Shown one piece after another: positions 33,258 to 33,343 of a stretch of 33,343 nt of DNA. Under the pieces are notes generated by a model. It ran no database searches and had not been told where the DNA came from. It saw only the letters and a list, made by a program, of their open reading frames with translations. A program made the position numbers and the translations under genes. The DNA is taken from contig QMIW01000043.1 in assembly GCA_024434165.1 (NCBI GenBank), positions 1-33,343 on the forward strand, in the 5' to 3' direction. Position 1 is the first letter of the stretch, and each line of letters begins with the position of its first letter. The stretch is from Chloroflexota bacterium. Its GTDB lineage: Bacteria > Chloroflexota > Anaerolineae > Anaerolineales > Villigracilaceae.

Positions 33258-33343
33258 AAACTCATATCTGGGCTAATCTGCGTACCATCAGTCTGATCAT
33301 AGCAGCATAAATGAAAGACTCGCTGGTTTCTGGTAATCGTTCA
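33250..33343 (-). mobile_element. Edge of an IS5-like element (continues beyond window)
   Basis: The sequence from about 33250, containing GTGTCTGAAAACTC, is the presumed terminal repeat of the element. It is followed by a transposase reading frame on the minus strand. The exact boundary and target duplication cannot be set from one end. Confidence 0.6.
33262..33343 (-). CDS. IS5-family transposase C-terminus (partial)
   Basis: Reading minus from the edge, the frame gives ERLPETSESFIYAAMIRLMVRRLAQI then TGA at 33262-33264. The YAAMIRLMVRRL ending is common in IS5-type transposases. Only 26 residues are inside the window, so the family assignment is tentative. Confidence 0.55.
   Translation of the reverse strand, partial: ERLPETSESFIYAAMIRLMVRRLAQI

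Overview
The window looks like a chromosomal segment of a Chloroflexota bacterium, probably Anaerolineae-like. This is an inference from several signs taken together: large MalT/LuxR-type ATPase regulators, an XRE/NB-ARC regulator, Thr/Pro/Ala-rich lipoproteins, many palindromic intergenic repeats and AT-richer islands full of transposase debris. No rRNA, tRNA or CRISPR array was seen.

Layout. 1-4344 (minus strand) holds a membrane-arm complex I cluster in the order nuoA-nuoH-nuoJ-nuoK-nuoL. The peripheral-arm genes and nuoI are absent from between them. 4453-6166 is a tightly overlapping three-gene operon: a nucleotidyltransferase-fold protein, a 58-residue membrane peptide and a membrane-anchored secreted protein. 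6232-8893 holds an APC-family permease and a calcineurin-like phosphoesterase. 8894-9527 is a gene-poor stretch with nested palindromes, two related peptide-tail remnants and a candidate leader peptide in front of a tryptophanase gene (9528-10907).

11006-17660 is a degraded accessory region. It holds a shortened lipoprotein, an anchored protein of unknown function, a Flp-type pilin, a Zn-ribbon/OB-fold protein, a serine-recombinase remnant cut by an IS5-like element, a lipoprotein frameshifted at a G7 tract, a second transposase, an IS1-like pseudogene and a truncated prepilin peptidase.

17710-28993 is built around two paralogous MalT-like regulators and sets of small membrane proteins. These include YrdB-like and DUF6326-like proteins, two copies of an unnamed ~75-residue module, an isochorismatase-like hydrolase, a CPBP protease and a broken NAD(P)-binding protein. 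29021-32380 continues a minus-strand operon: cupin, alpha/beta hydrolase, HExxH membrane protein, second hydrolase, then the membrane protein at 28250-28993. It diverges from an XRE/NB-ARC regulator that appears to be interrupted by an IS5-like element running off the right edge.

The most unusual signals are these: a 48-bp palindromic repeat lying in frame inside a MalT-like gene that also carries a second in-frame repeat; a shared promoter layout that should give leaderless mRNAs for three regulators; the NTase/membrane/secreted operon; the candidate leader peptide before tnaA; and the hairpin that may control the nuoJ start. I did not find a complete, clearly new defence or metabolic system. 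The NTase operon and the cupin/hydrolase operon are the best candidates for undescribed functional units.
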